10,617 bases of DNA from Zancudomyces culisetae (GCA_001969505.1 LSSK01000474.1:1-10617); one strand, 5' to 3'. Shown: positions 1 to 9,042, counted from the stretch's first letter. The notes: generated from the sequence alone by a model not told the origin. Made by a program: numbers and translations.

Positions 1-468
1 CTTTCTTTTCTTTTGTTCCCCTTTACAAATCTATATTATAAAATAAATAGAGTGTTTTGTTGACGAGTGTCTAAGGTAGAAAATTCCAAATTTCGAGCTT
101 TTGTATCCTTGTTTTTCTGTTTTGTATTTCTTTTATTGTTCCCTACCCAGAACCTGTCTTTTGGTTTTTAAAACAAAAAAAAAAGATAATCACTTTGCTG
201 TAGTGGATAGCCGTTCTTTTGCAAATACTGACGCGCACCTTTACAATCTGGAGAGTAAATTCAACATAAAATGGTATTTAATCCCGAACCTGGCTTGAAG
301 CTCTGTTTTTTTTTTGTTTTCTTGAACTATTTACATTTATCACCTTTTATTTATTCCAAGCTCATTCTACTGTTTTCATTTTTGTTTGAACTCCCACTTT
401 TTAGGCATTCATGGGCTAAGGCCAATAGAGACTTTTATTTGAAATTCCAATCTCTAAATTTTGTGGTT

Positions 469-492
469 ACAACTACAACTACAACTGCAACT
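469..492 (+). repeat. (ACAACT)4 tract upstream of RPS15
   Basis: Four 6-bp units stand in a row, ACAACT three times and then GCAACT. The tract lies about 330 bases before the RPS15 start codon. A near-identical tract of the same length and orientation lies before ECT1 at 9248-9271. It may be a simple repeat or a shared promoter or leader element. Confidence 0.85.
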
Positions 493-626
493 CCAATTCA
501 TATTCGTTCTCTACTCCCCCCCCCACAAACCCAGGGAAAAAACTGGCAGTGGAAAAATAATCTGAGTGGCAAAGCGCGGCTTACTCGTGTTTTTTTCCGT
601 TACATTGCTGCTTTACCAAACACATA

Positions 627-644
627 GAAAAAAAATTTTTTTTC
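627..644. repeat. 18-bp A8T8 palindrome
   Basis: G, eight A, eight T and C form a perfect 18-bp inverted repeat with no loop, followed directly by the 8-bp palindrome AGCATGCT (645-652). It sits about 180 bases before the RPS15 ATG. Poly(dA:dT) tracts are known nucleosome-excluding elements in fungal ribosomal protein promoters, so a promoter role is plausible but inferred. Confidence 0.6.
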
Positions 645-674
645 AGCATGCTAAAAATTTGCTAAATTTTCTGA

Positions 675-679
675 CCAAT
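675..679 (+). promoter_or_regulatory. CCAAT box upstream of RPS15
   Basis: CCAAT lies 146 bases before the RPS15 start codon, a usual distance for the HAP/NF-Y complex in fungi. The pentamer is common by chance in AT-rich DNA, so this is a candidate only. Confidence 0.35.
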
Positions 680-824
680 AATATGGCTATATTTTACGTT
701 TATTGAAATTCGCCATCACACTCCAGGAAGAAAAATAAAAACAATATAGAGAATAAAGATTCTTTTAATCTTTAATATATAATTCTTACTGAATTAAAAC
801 AAATATTCAAAGAGTAATATCAAG

Positions 825-1889
825 ATGGTAAGTAATCAATTTCGCATAATATATGTTACTAGCAAAGAGTGTAATAAGACGATTCTAAGGTTATGGTATC
901 AGGAAAATCAATTGGATTCAAGGCTGGTTATGGGGCACTGTTTTGCAGGTTTAATTTACGGATTCAAATTATTGACTTAATGAATTGATCAGGTTTAAAT
1001 TGGATTCAACACACATTGCTAAGGGTTATTAACGATTCTATGTTTGAGTGGTACTTGTATGCGTCAAATTTTAGTCGAATATTAAAACCCAGGAGTGTGT
1101 GGACTATTCTGTCGCATCGAACCGTTTTTACCTGTTCTTTTTAAAAGATAATTTTTTAAATCGTTGCCCCGTAACCAGTCCTATCTTTTACATGAAATGG
1201 CATAACTATCTACAATTCAGAGAGGAAAAAGAAGGGCAAAACCATACTTTGAACATAGAACAAATGTACAAACTCATCATTTTTTAATCGGATTGGAAAC
1301 TAAATATACACGCTATAATATAAATAGGCTGACGCTACTGACCTAAAGAAGAAGAGAACCTTCCGTAAATTCTCATACAGAGGTATTGAACTCGACCAAC
1401 TCTTGGATATGCCAAGTGAAGAGGTTAGTATTATTTGTCTGCTTTTCTTTACCCATGAACTTTGTATAACCATGATGAATGAACATCTCGTTTTGCTTTA
1501 AATATCGTAAGAGCTGCTTTTAAAACTTGTTTGAAAAACCATTATAGTTCATGTCACTCCTCCACGCTCGTGCTCGCAGAAAGTTTAACCGCGGTATCAA
1601 GCGCAAGCCAATGGGTTTGATCAAGAAGTTGCGCAAGGCCAAGAGCGAAGCCGTCGAAGGTGAGAAGCCAGATGTTGTAAAGACCCATCTTAGAAACATG
1701 ATCATCATCCCCGAGATGGTAGGATCCATTGTTGGTGTGTACAACGGAAAGACTTTCAATCAGATTGAAATCAAGCCAGAGATGATTGGTTACTACTTGG
1801 CTGAATTCTCAATCTCCTACAAACCTGTAAAGCACGGTCGTCCTGGTATTGGTGCCACCAGTTCATCTCGTTTCATTCCTCTTAAATAA
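825..1889 (+). CDS. RPS15: 40S ribosomal protein uS19 (S15), three exons
   Basis: This is a structural protein of the small cytosolic ribosomal subunit, placed in the head near the decoding centre and needed for export of pre-40S particles. Exons are 825-827 (the ATG alone), 1328-1423 and 1548-1889, joining without frame change into 146 residues; animal and yeast homologues have about 145 and 142. The N-terminus [16 protein letters not shown], then YRG and LDQLLDM (about residues 18-30), is typical of eukaryotic S15. So are the basic [11 protein letters not shown] block (about 39-49), RNMIIIPEM (about 83-91), [16 protein letters not shown] (99-114) and the tail SSRFIPLK. Donors are GTAAGT and GTTAGT; both acceptors end in ATAG. 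The start is fixed by the family N-terminus and by the donor directly after the ATG. No damage is visible. The identification is certain; the first exon rests on the splice model alone. Confidence 0.97.
828..1327 (+). other. RPS15: RPS15 intron 1 (500 bp)
   Basis: The intron begins GTAAGT immediately after the initiator ATG and ends AAATAG. Five hundred bases is long beside the 124-base second intron. Ribosomal protein introns often host snoRNAs, so I looked for C/D boxes (RTGATGA with CTGA) and an H/ACA tail and saw no convincing pair. A 62-codon frame at 1099-1287 inside it has no recognisable product and is treated as chance. Confidence 0.9.
1424..1547 (+). other. RPS15: RPS15 intron 2 (124 bp)
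   Basis: The donor is GTTAGT after the codons for Ser-Glu-Glu and the acceptor is ATTATAG before Phe-Met-Ser. Removing it keeps the frame (phase 0) and restores the conserved S15 sequence across the junction. Confidence 0.93.
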
Positions 1890-1890
1890 A
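1885..1890 (+). terminator. RPS15: AATAAA overlapping the RPS15 stop codon
   Basis: AATAAA overlaps the TAA stop (1887-1889). The next 90 bases are T-rich and AT-rich, as expected for a fungal 3' end. Signal overlap with the stop would give a very short 3' UTR; a later AT-rich element near 1961-1975 is an alternative. Confidence 0.35.
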
Positions 1891-2240
1891 TGTTTTATTT
1901 TTGTTATAGCTGCTTAGCTTTGTGTTGTTTTTTCTATATACATTTATACAAAATGAAATTTATATATTAAAGAACTCTTTATTCTATAATTTGCGTTCAA
2001 TATTGTGGTTACTTGGGTGGGGAGAAATGTGCATGGTTTTAGACTGAAGAGAATGTATGTGTATTTTCGATGAGGGAAGGACGAGAGTACACGAGTAAGA
2101 GTTGATAGTTAGATTGTGTAAAGTAGTGAGAAGGGGCAGGGGCTAATCCTCAGCGACTATGTTATAAGGACATCTAACTTGTTATATTACCAGATCATGT
2201 CGAGACTGATGGTTATTCAGGCAGGAAATATCAAAAAAAT

Positions 2241-2254
2241 ATATACATGTATAT
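2241..2254. repeat. 14-bp palindrome ATATACATGTATAT
   Basis: This is a perfect inverted repeat with no loop, in a run of alternating AT after seven A. It could come from sequence bias alone. No function is inferred. Confidence 0.6.
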
Positions 2255-2776
2255 GCATTGCTAGAAAGTGGAATTTTGATTTTGGACGACCATGAAGTTT
2301 GGTAAACTCGGGAGTTTCACAAAACCAAAGCAGAAAAGCCAAGAATCCGTCATGTAAGAAAGGGTGAAAAAAAACAGTTGAAAATTATTTGTTAGAAAGC
2401 AGGTAGATTTTCACAACCTGGATTATCATCAGACCCTTTTTACTTTGTTACCAAGTATTGAAAAAAATCAGTAAAGTTCCACTCTATTTGATCTTATGAT
2501 TTTCAGATATGGAGATTTTAAGAGGCCGAAAGGAGAAGATCGTGTTTGTTTAGTTAGTATATGATGTTTTTTTGTAATCGTTTTTCACTTTACCAAATAC
2601 TTTACCATAGTAAAGATAAAACGAAAATTTTTTTTAGGTGAGTAAATCATCTACGTTACACGACAATAAACGTGCTCAGTTGTGACTCCAGTTTTGGACC
2701 ACTAAAAAGTTAAAGAGCAGAATAGCTTGAAATGAGTGTGTCTAAATACCTATATTTGTGAATAATAACAGAAAAA

Positions 2777-2974
2777 ATGTATCATTTTAGTATTCTGGGG
2801 TATATTAGGCAATATCAGGAACAATGTAATCACCAGTGTTGCAGTTTTTTTAGTTGCTTTTTTTTATTATCTATTACGTGTATCAAGTGTCAAGCTCTTT
2901 GCAGTAAAGCTATAGGAAACTGCTGGAAGAAAATTTGGTGCTTTATCCTTTTGATATTTTTCAGGATTCAGTAA
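2777..2974 (+). other. Cysteine-rich 65-codon open frame, doubtful
   Basis: The frame encodes nine cysteines in 65 residues, seven of them paired or closely spaced: CNHQCC near residue 18, then CIKCQALC near residue 36 and two more up to residue 55. There is no signal peptide at the N-terminus (it begins MYHFSILGYIRQYQ), and the spacing does not match the Zn2Cys6 cluster (CX2CX6C). It has T-rich codons like the surrounding non-coding DNA. Frames of this length are expected by chance at this AT content, so I give it low weight. Confidence 0.12.
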
Positions 2975-4370
2975 CCAATTTGTATTAAAGGGTGGCTTCC
3001 ACAACTGGAATTCATGCCAGAATTTTTCCACCCACTGCTAATTGCCGAAAGACACAATTTAACTTCCCCCATCTCCCCTCGTCCCTCCCCATCCGTCCTG
3101 GATCAAAGTTTGCTAGGCACGAAGTTTTTGGGGAGCCGAAAGAAAGTGGAATGGCGTTAATTATTTTTTTTTTTGGAAACACTTGGTGTACCAGATGGGT
3201 CCAATTTCGATTATAACCCCACCATCTATCCAATGTCTTTTCAACACGGAGGTGTAATAATACCAAAGAAGTGGTAAGGTTTTTTAGATTTAATTGGTGA
3301 GCTTTTACTTTTGCAATTAATAACTCTTCCTATCAAATTTTATAAAGCTTTTCCCACCACTAAAAATAATTATCGGTTTATATAACTACTATTTTTTAAT
3401 TAGAGGATATCTACAAAGAACATGAATTAGTTGTTTATAAATAAAATGGCCGATAGTACAGGTAGTATAGTTTTATTGAGTGAACTAGAATAAATGACTG
3501 TGTTTTCTAGTAATTTAACGTTTTTTTCTAATCAGCTATCCATTTTTAGAAATATTACAAATATTGTGCAAATAATACATCTCGGAAAAAATGTGCTTCT
3601 TTGATGGTTTCCGCAAATGAAATAATATAAAAATGCGAGTTTAATATCGCAATTACTAAAGCGTCACAAGTCCGAGATGGACTAAAAATCGGCAAAGATA
3701 ATTTCCCCAATGGAAAATGACTGAAACCAATTTCACATTTTTCTGTTTATTTTCTATCGGTAAAGGAGGTGTTTCATAGGAAGATTGACAATTGTTACCA
3801 CCAAAAGTTTTACTCTTCGGAAATTGGTAGGATTTAGTTCGCTAGCCGACTTTTTTCTTTGTTATAGCTTTTTCTAGACACAATGAATAATGCAAAGGTC
3901 TGTATTACTAATGGGTTTGTAATACTTCATACACGATGAACCTTTTACGATTGCTTATTGTGGTTTTTAGTAATTAACGAATAGATTAATAACAAATGTT
4001 ATATCACTTTTTCGATAAATCCCAAGTTCCTTATGATTATACCATACATCTCTTGAAAAACAAGAAATTTAAAAGCATTAAAAAACATTTTTTTTTTGAT
4101 TAATTGCATTGTTTAAATATCAAAAAAGTGTTTGAAAATTGCTGTTGATTGTTCGTGCTTGTTTCAATCCACATTAAGCCGTTTTTACATTTTATTACTT
4201 TTCGCTTTTCAAAAGATTTGCTCGATTTTTTTTAAATATAAAGGGTAAGATAATCCGTAGACAAAAATTCTTTTAGGGAAACCACAATCAAAAAATATAA
4301 TTTACCCTTTTAACTTAAATTTACCCCGAATATTAAAAGTAAACACGCGTCAACTTATTGTGGATCCATC

Positions 4371-4653
4371 CCCTCCATCCTAGGAAAAAATTTAACAACA
4401 CCACGATAGTGAAACATTCGTCTTGGCTTTCACATTATTGAAGGCATAAATAGACTAGAAATCAAAGACTTGTGAGTGTATCCCGTTTAATTTTGCCCTG
4501 ACTGCATAGTGTTTTTCCAAAAAAAAAATTCTAGGAGAAAAAAAGAAGTTAAGAAATTAAGCGCTCATCTTAGCCGGAAAAAATCGATATTTCATTCACT
4601 AAAGAGAGAAAATAACTACAGATCCCAGGTTCAACCACCTCCCCCCTCCATCC
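4371..4653 (+). promoter_or_regulatory. Putative promoter and leader of the MHR gene
   Basis: The 10-mer CCCTCCATCC occurs twice, at 4371-4380 and 4644-4653, about 348 and 75 bases before the start codon. ATAAATA at 4446-4452 is a TATA-like element 273 bases before the ATG. The second C-rich copy sits in a pyrimidine tract (4639-4653) followed by AG dinucleotides at 4654-4655, 4660-4661 and 4663-4664, so it could instead be the end of an intron. Bases 4662-4718 are CA-rich and free of in-frame stops. Confidence 0.3.
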
Positions 4654-4718
4654 AGAGCTAGCAGCACAACATAACACATCAATTAGCATCACAACACAAC
4701 ACGATAGTTAAACTCAAA

Positions 4719-6818
4719 ATGAACCAAGTACCAGTGAAAAAACCAATAATAAAAAAAAACAGAATGATAACCATAAACAGGGTTAGAAATCTTGTTATTA
4801 GCATAGGTACCAAGGCTATGAACATACACACCATTATAGCCAACAATAAACGATTGAAGGTTACGAATGGCAATGAAATGGGGGATTTTGATAAAGTATA
4901 CGAAGATATATACGAACATGCTTTATTTAAAGTTGTAGAAAATGGAGATTTTAGCTATGAAGCATACTATGATGAGGACCTTAAAGTCCATTTAGTCAAG
5001 CTTGTGGATTTCATGATAGAGGCAATAGATATTAGTGCGTTTACATCGCCAAACCTCATGATACCAGTTAGAACACCCATCTTAGTTGCAAATATCAAAA
5101 AGCTAAGACTTCCAAAGTACATGATTTACACGATATTAATTCTTGGGTCACAATCTTTGCCTGCTGCTAAAGTTCCAAAGAGCCTAAACGCCAAAAAGAT
5201 AGAAAGAATGGCAAACTATGTAAGGAAAACGCTTGATGACAAACTTCATAAGCCACGGTTGAATCACATATGGTGTCGTCAAGCCTTGTGTGAGTATAGA
5301 AATTGCAACAGGTTTAGCCATGCCACACACGCAGATTCGATGAAGTGCTATAATGCATGTATCATGCTTGGATTACACAAGATAGACGCTGGTTCAAGCT
5401 TCAAATTCCGGCGGTCCGAGCAGGGTAAAAGTGAAATGGAATTCAAGCGAAGAATCTTTTGGATGACATACCTAGGTGCCAGTATCTTGTTTGGTATATT
5501 CAAACAAACATTCTACGGGGGACTCTGTAAGAGTGCAAATAGGCTTCCACAAAATGATTACGAATGGAGGAATGCAATAATGCACGTGGGATCCAATCCA
5601 CTTGCAACTGTCGAAAATAAGGAGCTAATTAGAACAAGTGAAAGTAGAAGAATAAACACAGATATTACAAGGATAAAATGCATAGTTTTCGCTATACACA
5701 ATAGAGCTACTTCTTTCCGAAACCAAAGAAGTTCTTTTGTCAAAAAGGATTATCAACTCGACTTTAATAAGTATACAGTGATTTCAAAACAAGTTAATAA
5801 GGTTACAAAGATGCTGAAAATGTATACATTTGACACACTTCAAAAGCTTAAATTATGTGAAAATGCAAACTTTCTTTTGATTGACGAGACCTCTGTTAAA
5901 TGTTTGCTTTTCCAGTTGTGGAATTTGCATGTTGTTTTGCTTAATGCAGCTACCCAGCTATGCTTGACCGAAATTTCACTTTTACCATATTTTGCTAATG
6001 AACCATGGCGGGTCCAAATAGCAAAAATGCTGTGTGTCGATTATGCCTTAGAAGGAATTAGAATTCTTAGGTGGGGTGTTAATAACATTCCAGCAGCCCA
6101 TATGGATCTAAACATTTATATTATAGTCCACTGGCTTATGTATCCATTGCTTAACGCAGCAACCGTCAGAGACCATCCTAACTACAGTCAAGTCGTTGAA
6201 GGCAAAGAGTTTTTACTCCAACTACTCACAAGTACAGAACCAAAACTGCAGAATAAGGGAATGTTTCACGAATATTTCAACCATCTGACCACAACCAAAG
6301 AGCGCATTCATGAAGCTAACAAAATAGTCGAATCGGTGCCTAACATCATTTTAAGCACTGCAATAACTGATAATGACATCAATCCTTGGTTCACTGTTGG
6401 TACACCAGCATCCACAGGATACGTATGCTGCCTCTTATCAAGCCCTGCTGTGGCCTTAAGGTGTATGCTGCTGACGTACTACATGGATTATTCATCAACC
6501 TCTGTTGATTTTATAGAAAGCCTGTGCTTTTTGGACAACTCAGCGCTACACAATATCATCATAGAACATGTTTACGAAAACTTCTTGTTTTCCAATAACA
6601 AATCCAACACTCAAAAGTACAAAAAGATGGACACATTTATAACACGGAATAAAGATAAAGATATGTATGGAGGCTCTAGCAGGGTTCAGATTTCAAACCT
6701 GCTTTCTAAACCTTCCAAAAATGCCTTATCACTAAACGATAATACTGCAGCGTTTGTAAGCTCTTTTTTCAGGCTTATATTCCCCAATCCCAGATTGATT
6801 GGATCTAGCACTGACTAG
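4719..6818 (+). CDS. Fungal_trans (MHR) domain regulator lacking a zinc cluster
   Basis: This is a single open frame of 699 residues. The middle fits the fungal-specific transcription-factor homology region (PF04082 type). A hydrophobic helix at 133-147 (KYMIYTILILGSQSL) comes first, then the helix ending MKCYNACIMLGLHKID (208-223), the hallmark FKRRIFWMTYLGASILFGIF (242-261) where most members read RRxFWxxYxxD, and RLPQNDYEW (275-283). Residues 390-480 are helical and Leu-rich, as in the C-terminal half of such proteins. The expected aspartate after FWMTYL is replaced by glycine or alanine. No cysteine occurs before residue 186, so there is no N-terminal Zn2Cys6 cluster. The first 50 residues are basic (KKPIIKKNR, RVRN), a possible nuclear signal. 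The Asn/Ser/Lys-rich tail (about 624-675) looks disordered. The ATG at 4719 is the first in frame after a TAG at 4659-4661. It may act as a cofactor, be a degenerating factor, or lack an unseen upstream exon. Its target cannot be told. Confidence 0.85.
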   Translation: MNQVPVKKPIIKKNRMITINRVRNLVISIGTKAMNIHTIIANNKRLKVTNGNEMGDFDKVYEDIYEHALFKVVENGDFSYEAYYDEDLKVHLVKLVDFMIEAIDISAFTSPNLMIPVRTPILVANIKKLRLPKYMIYTILILGSQSLPAAKVPKSLNAKKIERMANYVRKTLDDKLHKPRLNHIWCRQALCEYRNCNRFSHATHADSMKCYNACIMLGLHKIDAGSSFKFRRSEQGKSEMEFKRRIFWMTYLGASILFGIFKQTFYGGLCKSANRLPQNDYEWRNAIMHVGSNPLATVENKELIRTSESRRINTDITRIKCIVFAIHNRATSFRNQRSSFVKKDYQLDFNKYTVISKQVNKVTKMLKMYTFDTLQKLKLCENANFLLIDETSVKCLLFQLWNLHVVLLNAATQLCLTEISLLPYFANEPWRVQIAKMLCVDYALEGIRILRWGVNNIPAAHMDLNIYIIVHWLMYPLLNAATVRDHPNYSQVVEGKEFLLQLLTSTEPKLQNKGMFHEYFNHLTTTKERIHEANKIVESVPNIILSTAITDNDINPWFTVGTPASTGYVCCLLSSPAVALRCMLLTYYMDYSSTSVDFIESLCFLDNSALHNIIIEHVYENFLFSNNKSNTQKYKKMDTFITRNKDKDMYGGSSRVQISNLLSKPSKNALSLNDNTAAFVSSFFRLIFPNPRLIGSSTD

Positions 6819-7000
6819 CATAATTTTTTTTGATTTGGGACCAAACTGATAGTTAGAATAGACTTTGTAAACAATCATAATTGTTATGGAAACCCACCAG
6901 AGATATTTTTTAAATGCATTTTCAAACAATCTACTAAATTTACTGATTTTCGCATTATTATATTTTATTTTTAGCATCTGTAAACTATTCTTTGTATAAA

Positions 7001-7006
7001 AATAAA
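7001..7006 (+). terminator. AATAAA, possible poly(A) signal of the MHR gene
   Basis: AATAAA occurs 183 bases after the TAG stop in a T-rich and A-rich stretch. The distance is plausible for a fungal 3' UTR, but the hexamer is frequent in such DNA. Confidence 0.3.
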
Positions 7007-7594
7007 AATGTGTACCCTATAACTTCACGAGATAATTATCATTTAATTGTTCAAAAAGTGCTCGATTAAAAAGGAGATATCAGGACAATCACATATACTG
7101 TTTAAATAGACCCTGTCGATGGTGGCTTGTGAGGTAGTAGAAACAGAAAGTGCAAAATGCTGAAAAACAAGGGATGAAAAGGAAAAAGGAAAAGGGAAAG
7201 GGAAAGAATGCCTTTTCAGTAGATAACTTGATCAGTTTGTATTATATTGACGAGGATTTTCTACCCTTAATGGTTATTCTATTCCCCTCTCATCACTCTC
7301 TCAAAGCCTTGAGAGCCTCCATCTACTTTTAAAGGACGAGAAATTGTATAATTTACAATATTCATTGTTTGGTTACTGGTGCAAGCTAATTCAGCAGTTT
7401 AATTAATGTATTTATACCTCAGATGGCCTGTAAATTAGACAAATAGGGATATATACCAACGAAAAGAAATTTTTTACAACAACGCAGTGCAGTGCGGTAA
7501 TTTACTGCAAAATCAGATTATCATAATCCATCAAAAAATCAGAATCTATTGGTTCAGAAAAAAAAGCGGTTATATAAATTATAAAGAACACGTT

Positions 7595-7606
7595 GTTGAT
7601 ATCAAC
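7595..7606. repeat. 12-bp palindrome GTTGATATCAAC
   Basis: This is a perfect inverted repeat without a loop, 20-30 bases after a TATATAAATTATAAAG stretch. The pairing of a TATA-like element and a palindrome could suit a promoter, but no gene follows that I can support. Confidence 0.5.
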
Positions 7607-8720
7607 ATATAGAGGAATACATGCAATATCAATCAACTACCACAACCTAAACTGTGCTTTGACTCATGGTCATAAAATGCGGAAATATTAGAAAGCGGCA
7701 CTAGTTTCCTTTATTTTTTAAAATAAAAACTGCATTTTCTACTCATTCGTTTCTAAAGAAGCCGTAAAAAGCTTGAGTATACAAAGAGGGTACAAGCATT
7801 CTAGGCCATTGTGCATGGATACATGAATTCTTTGAATATGGGAATAGGAAAATATTCTAGTTTTAGAAATGGAAGAGGGTAGGAAACTTAAATGTCCTAG
7901 ATATACGGATTCAACATGCATAGAATGCATCATCGATTATGTCGGCATATTCAAAAACAATGCTTAAATTTTTATCTTCAAAAAAGTACCACCATACTAC
8001 AAAGTGTACATGACAAAAAAAAGAATAAAAGAAAACTTAAGCCAATACAAATTAAGGCAAGTATATATTAATAGGCCAACAAAGTATTAACTCAAGCTAG
8101 AAATGCAGATCCAAATAATGATGATGGTGCAACTCTTACCTAACTTAACAGTTGTAAGCTAGCCACTTTATAACAATACGGTGGTCAGTATTCCCATAGG
8201 AAATGTACCTAAGCAAAATTCTGACGAGACAAATTCTAACATGAAGGGAGAATGTGCTTGTTAACTTCACAACTACCTGCTTCAAATACTGGAAGACAGA
8301 GTGTCATGCCTATCGGACTATATATTATTTCTCGAGTTATAAGTCTTTAATACTTGTTGGTGTAAAATAAAAAATATCATATGATGAATTTTAGCCAAAA
8401 TTTTATTTTTAACTGAGGATAAAAATAACTAGCAGGATAAAACCTGAAATGTGTTATTTGAAAGATGATGAAAAATAATAACGAAATCTGACCAACTATA
8501 CCAAATAAATAAAAGAAATGGTTTAAAGTAATAGTATACAAGATGTTTTACAATTACAATTATATAGAAAATAGTATCTATATTTACACATAGCTAGTTT
8601 AGAATTTTTTTTTTGAAAAGCTATTGCAAGATTCTGGTGAGTAAAATATTAATAACCTCACAAAGAGTGCGCTTATACCCAACTATTGGTATTGTGGTTG
8701 GTGTTGTGGTTGGTTTGGGC

Positions 8721-8747
8721 ATGTCTATGTCTATGTCTATGTCTATG
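8721..8747 (+). repeat. (ATGTCT)4 hexamer microsatellite
   Basis: Four perfect ATGTCT units plus a final ATG. It lies 13 bases before the 7-bp GRARGAT array, in the repeat-rich region upstream of ECT1. Confidence 0.95.
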
Positions 8748-8759
8748 TAGGTATATTGT

Positions 8760-8871
8760 GAAAGATGGAAGATGAAAGATGGAAGGTGGAGGATGGAAGA
8801 TGGAGGATGGAGGATGGAGGATGGAAGATGAAAGATGAAAGATGGAGGATGGAGGATGGAGGATGGAAGAA
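8760..8871 (+). repeat. Heptanucleotide array GRARGAT, 16 units
   Basis: Sixteen 7-bp units follow one another without spacing change. The variants are GAAAGAT, GGAAGAT and GGAGGAT, with one GGAAGGT and a final GGAAGAA. All but the T positions are purine, so one strand is purine-rich. GGAGGAT is favoured in the middle and right part and GAAAGAT recurs at the left and at units 11-12, which suggests block duplication. Because 7 is not a multiple of 3, a 21-base period creates the false minus-strand proteins with repeating Pro-Ser-Ser-Ile-Leu-His. Confidence 0.95.
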
Positions 8872-8981
8872 TATTATTTGCAGCCTGAAGTTGGGTTGAA
8901 TCATAAACATTGAATCTTTGAATGAACAAATCACATATTCGATTTGTGCAATGAACTGTGATTATGTTAAGTATGCATTGA

Positions 8982-8995
8982 TAATTGGCCAATTA
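8982..8995. promoter_or_regulatory. 14-bp palindrome with CCAAT on both strands
   Basis: TAATTGGCCAATTA is a perfect palindrome that presents a CCAAT box on each strand. It lies about 320 bases before the ECT1 start and just before the GACGAATT array. HAP/NF-Y binding is plausible from the motif; it is inferred. Confidence 0.4.
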
Positions 8996-9002
8996 ATGAG
9001 CT

Positions 9003-9042
9003 GGCGAATTGGCGAATTGACGAATTGACGAATTGACGAATT
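9003..9042 (+). repeat. Octamer array (GRCGAATT)5 upstream of ECT1
   Basis: Five perfect 8-bp steps: GGCGAATT twice and GACGAATT three times. It continues as decayed units (GCAAATT, GCGAAT) to 9055. The array starts 313 bases before the ECT1 ATG. Regularly spaced copies on one face of the helix about every three-quarter turn could bind a protein in tandem, but no known site is recognised. Confidence 0.92.

Larger units (their letters stand above)
1..824 (+). other. Upstream region of RPS15, no gene seen
   Basis: No coding segment can be supported here. The first 30 bases are pyrimidine-rich and most of the rest is T-rich with homopolymer runs. Two open frames (101-298 and 271-627) have AT-driven composition and resemble nothing I know. 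The last 400 bases hold the likely promoter elements of RPS15, listed separately: an ACAACT tract, an A/T palindrome and CCAAT boxes at 422-426 and 675-679. No clear TATA box is visible. The transcription start of RPS15 cannot be fixed by eye, but probably lies in the AT-rich stretch 700-820. Confidence 0.6.
1890..4718. other. 2.8-kb intergenic region, no supported gene
   Basis: This is AT-rich DNA with many T and A runs. I looked for tRNA T-arms, 5S rRNA, spliceosomal RNA signatures, terminal repeats and protein domains on both strands and found none I would defend. Weak items are a possible multi-exon reading at 2292-2676, a cysteine-rich 65-codon frame at 2777-2974, a C-rich patch at 3063-3099, and short first-exon-like ATGs at 3447 and 3883. 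The last 380 bases should contain the promoter and leader of the MHR gene. A 9-bp inverted repeat (AAAGGGTAA near 4239, TTACCCTTT near 4303) is the only other structure noted. Confidence 0.6.

Noticed and set aside
1520-1759. Minus-strand 79-codon frame opposite RPS15
   Set aside because: It overlaps the certain uS19 exon 3 and has no recognisable product.
3012-3266. Overlapping frames on both strands, minus one rich in Trp and Arg
   Set aside because: The stretch is locally C-rich, which lowers stop density on both strands. No domain is recognisable and no splice partner was found.
3447-3580. First-exon-like ATG (MADST, then GTAGTA) with a good start context
   Set aside because: Every nearby acceptor leads to a stop within a few codons in the needed phase. 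A downstream stretch with SRKKC recalls a zinc cluster, but cysteine spacing does not fit CX2CX6C.
4239-4311. Inverted repeat as transposon ends
   Set aside because: Only nine bases match, with a 55-base interior and no target-site duplication, so chance is sufficient.
4625-4660. tRNA-like T-arm around GGTTCAA
   Set aside because: The bases flanking the loop do not pair into a 5-bp stem and no A-box or acceptor stem is found upstream. A similar GGTTCGA on the minus strand near 1117 fails in the same way.
7150-7332. 60-codon frame with a Lys-rich start
   Set aside because: The lysines come from a GGAAAAG repeat, and the rest has no domain. It is of a length expected by chance at this AT content.
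8621-8992. Minus-strand frames with repeated Pro-Ser-Ser-Ile-Leu-His units
   Set aside because: They are produced by the 7-bp GRARGAT array read in a 21-base cycle; no stop arises from the unit, so the frame is open by construction. The flanks show no domain.
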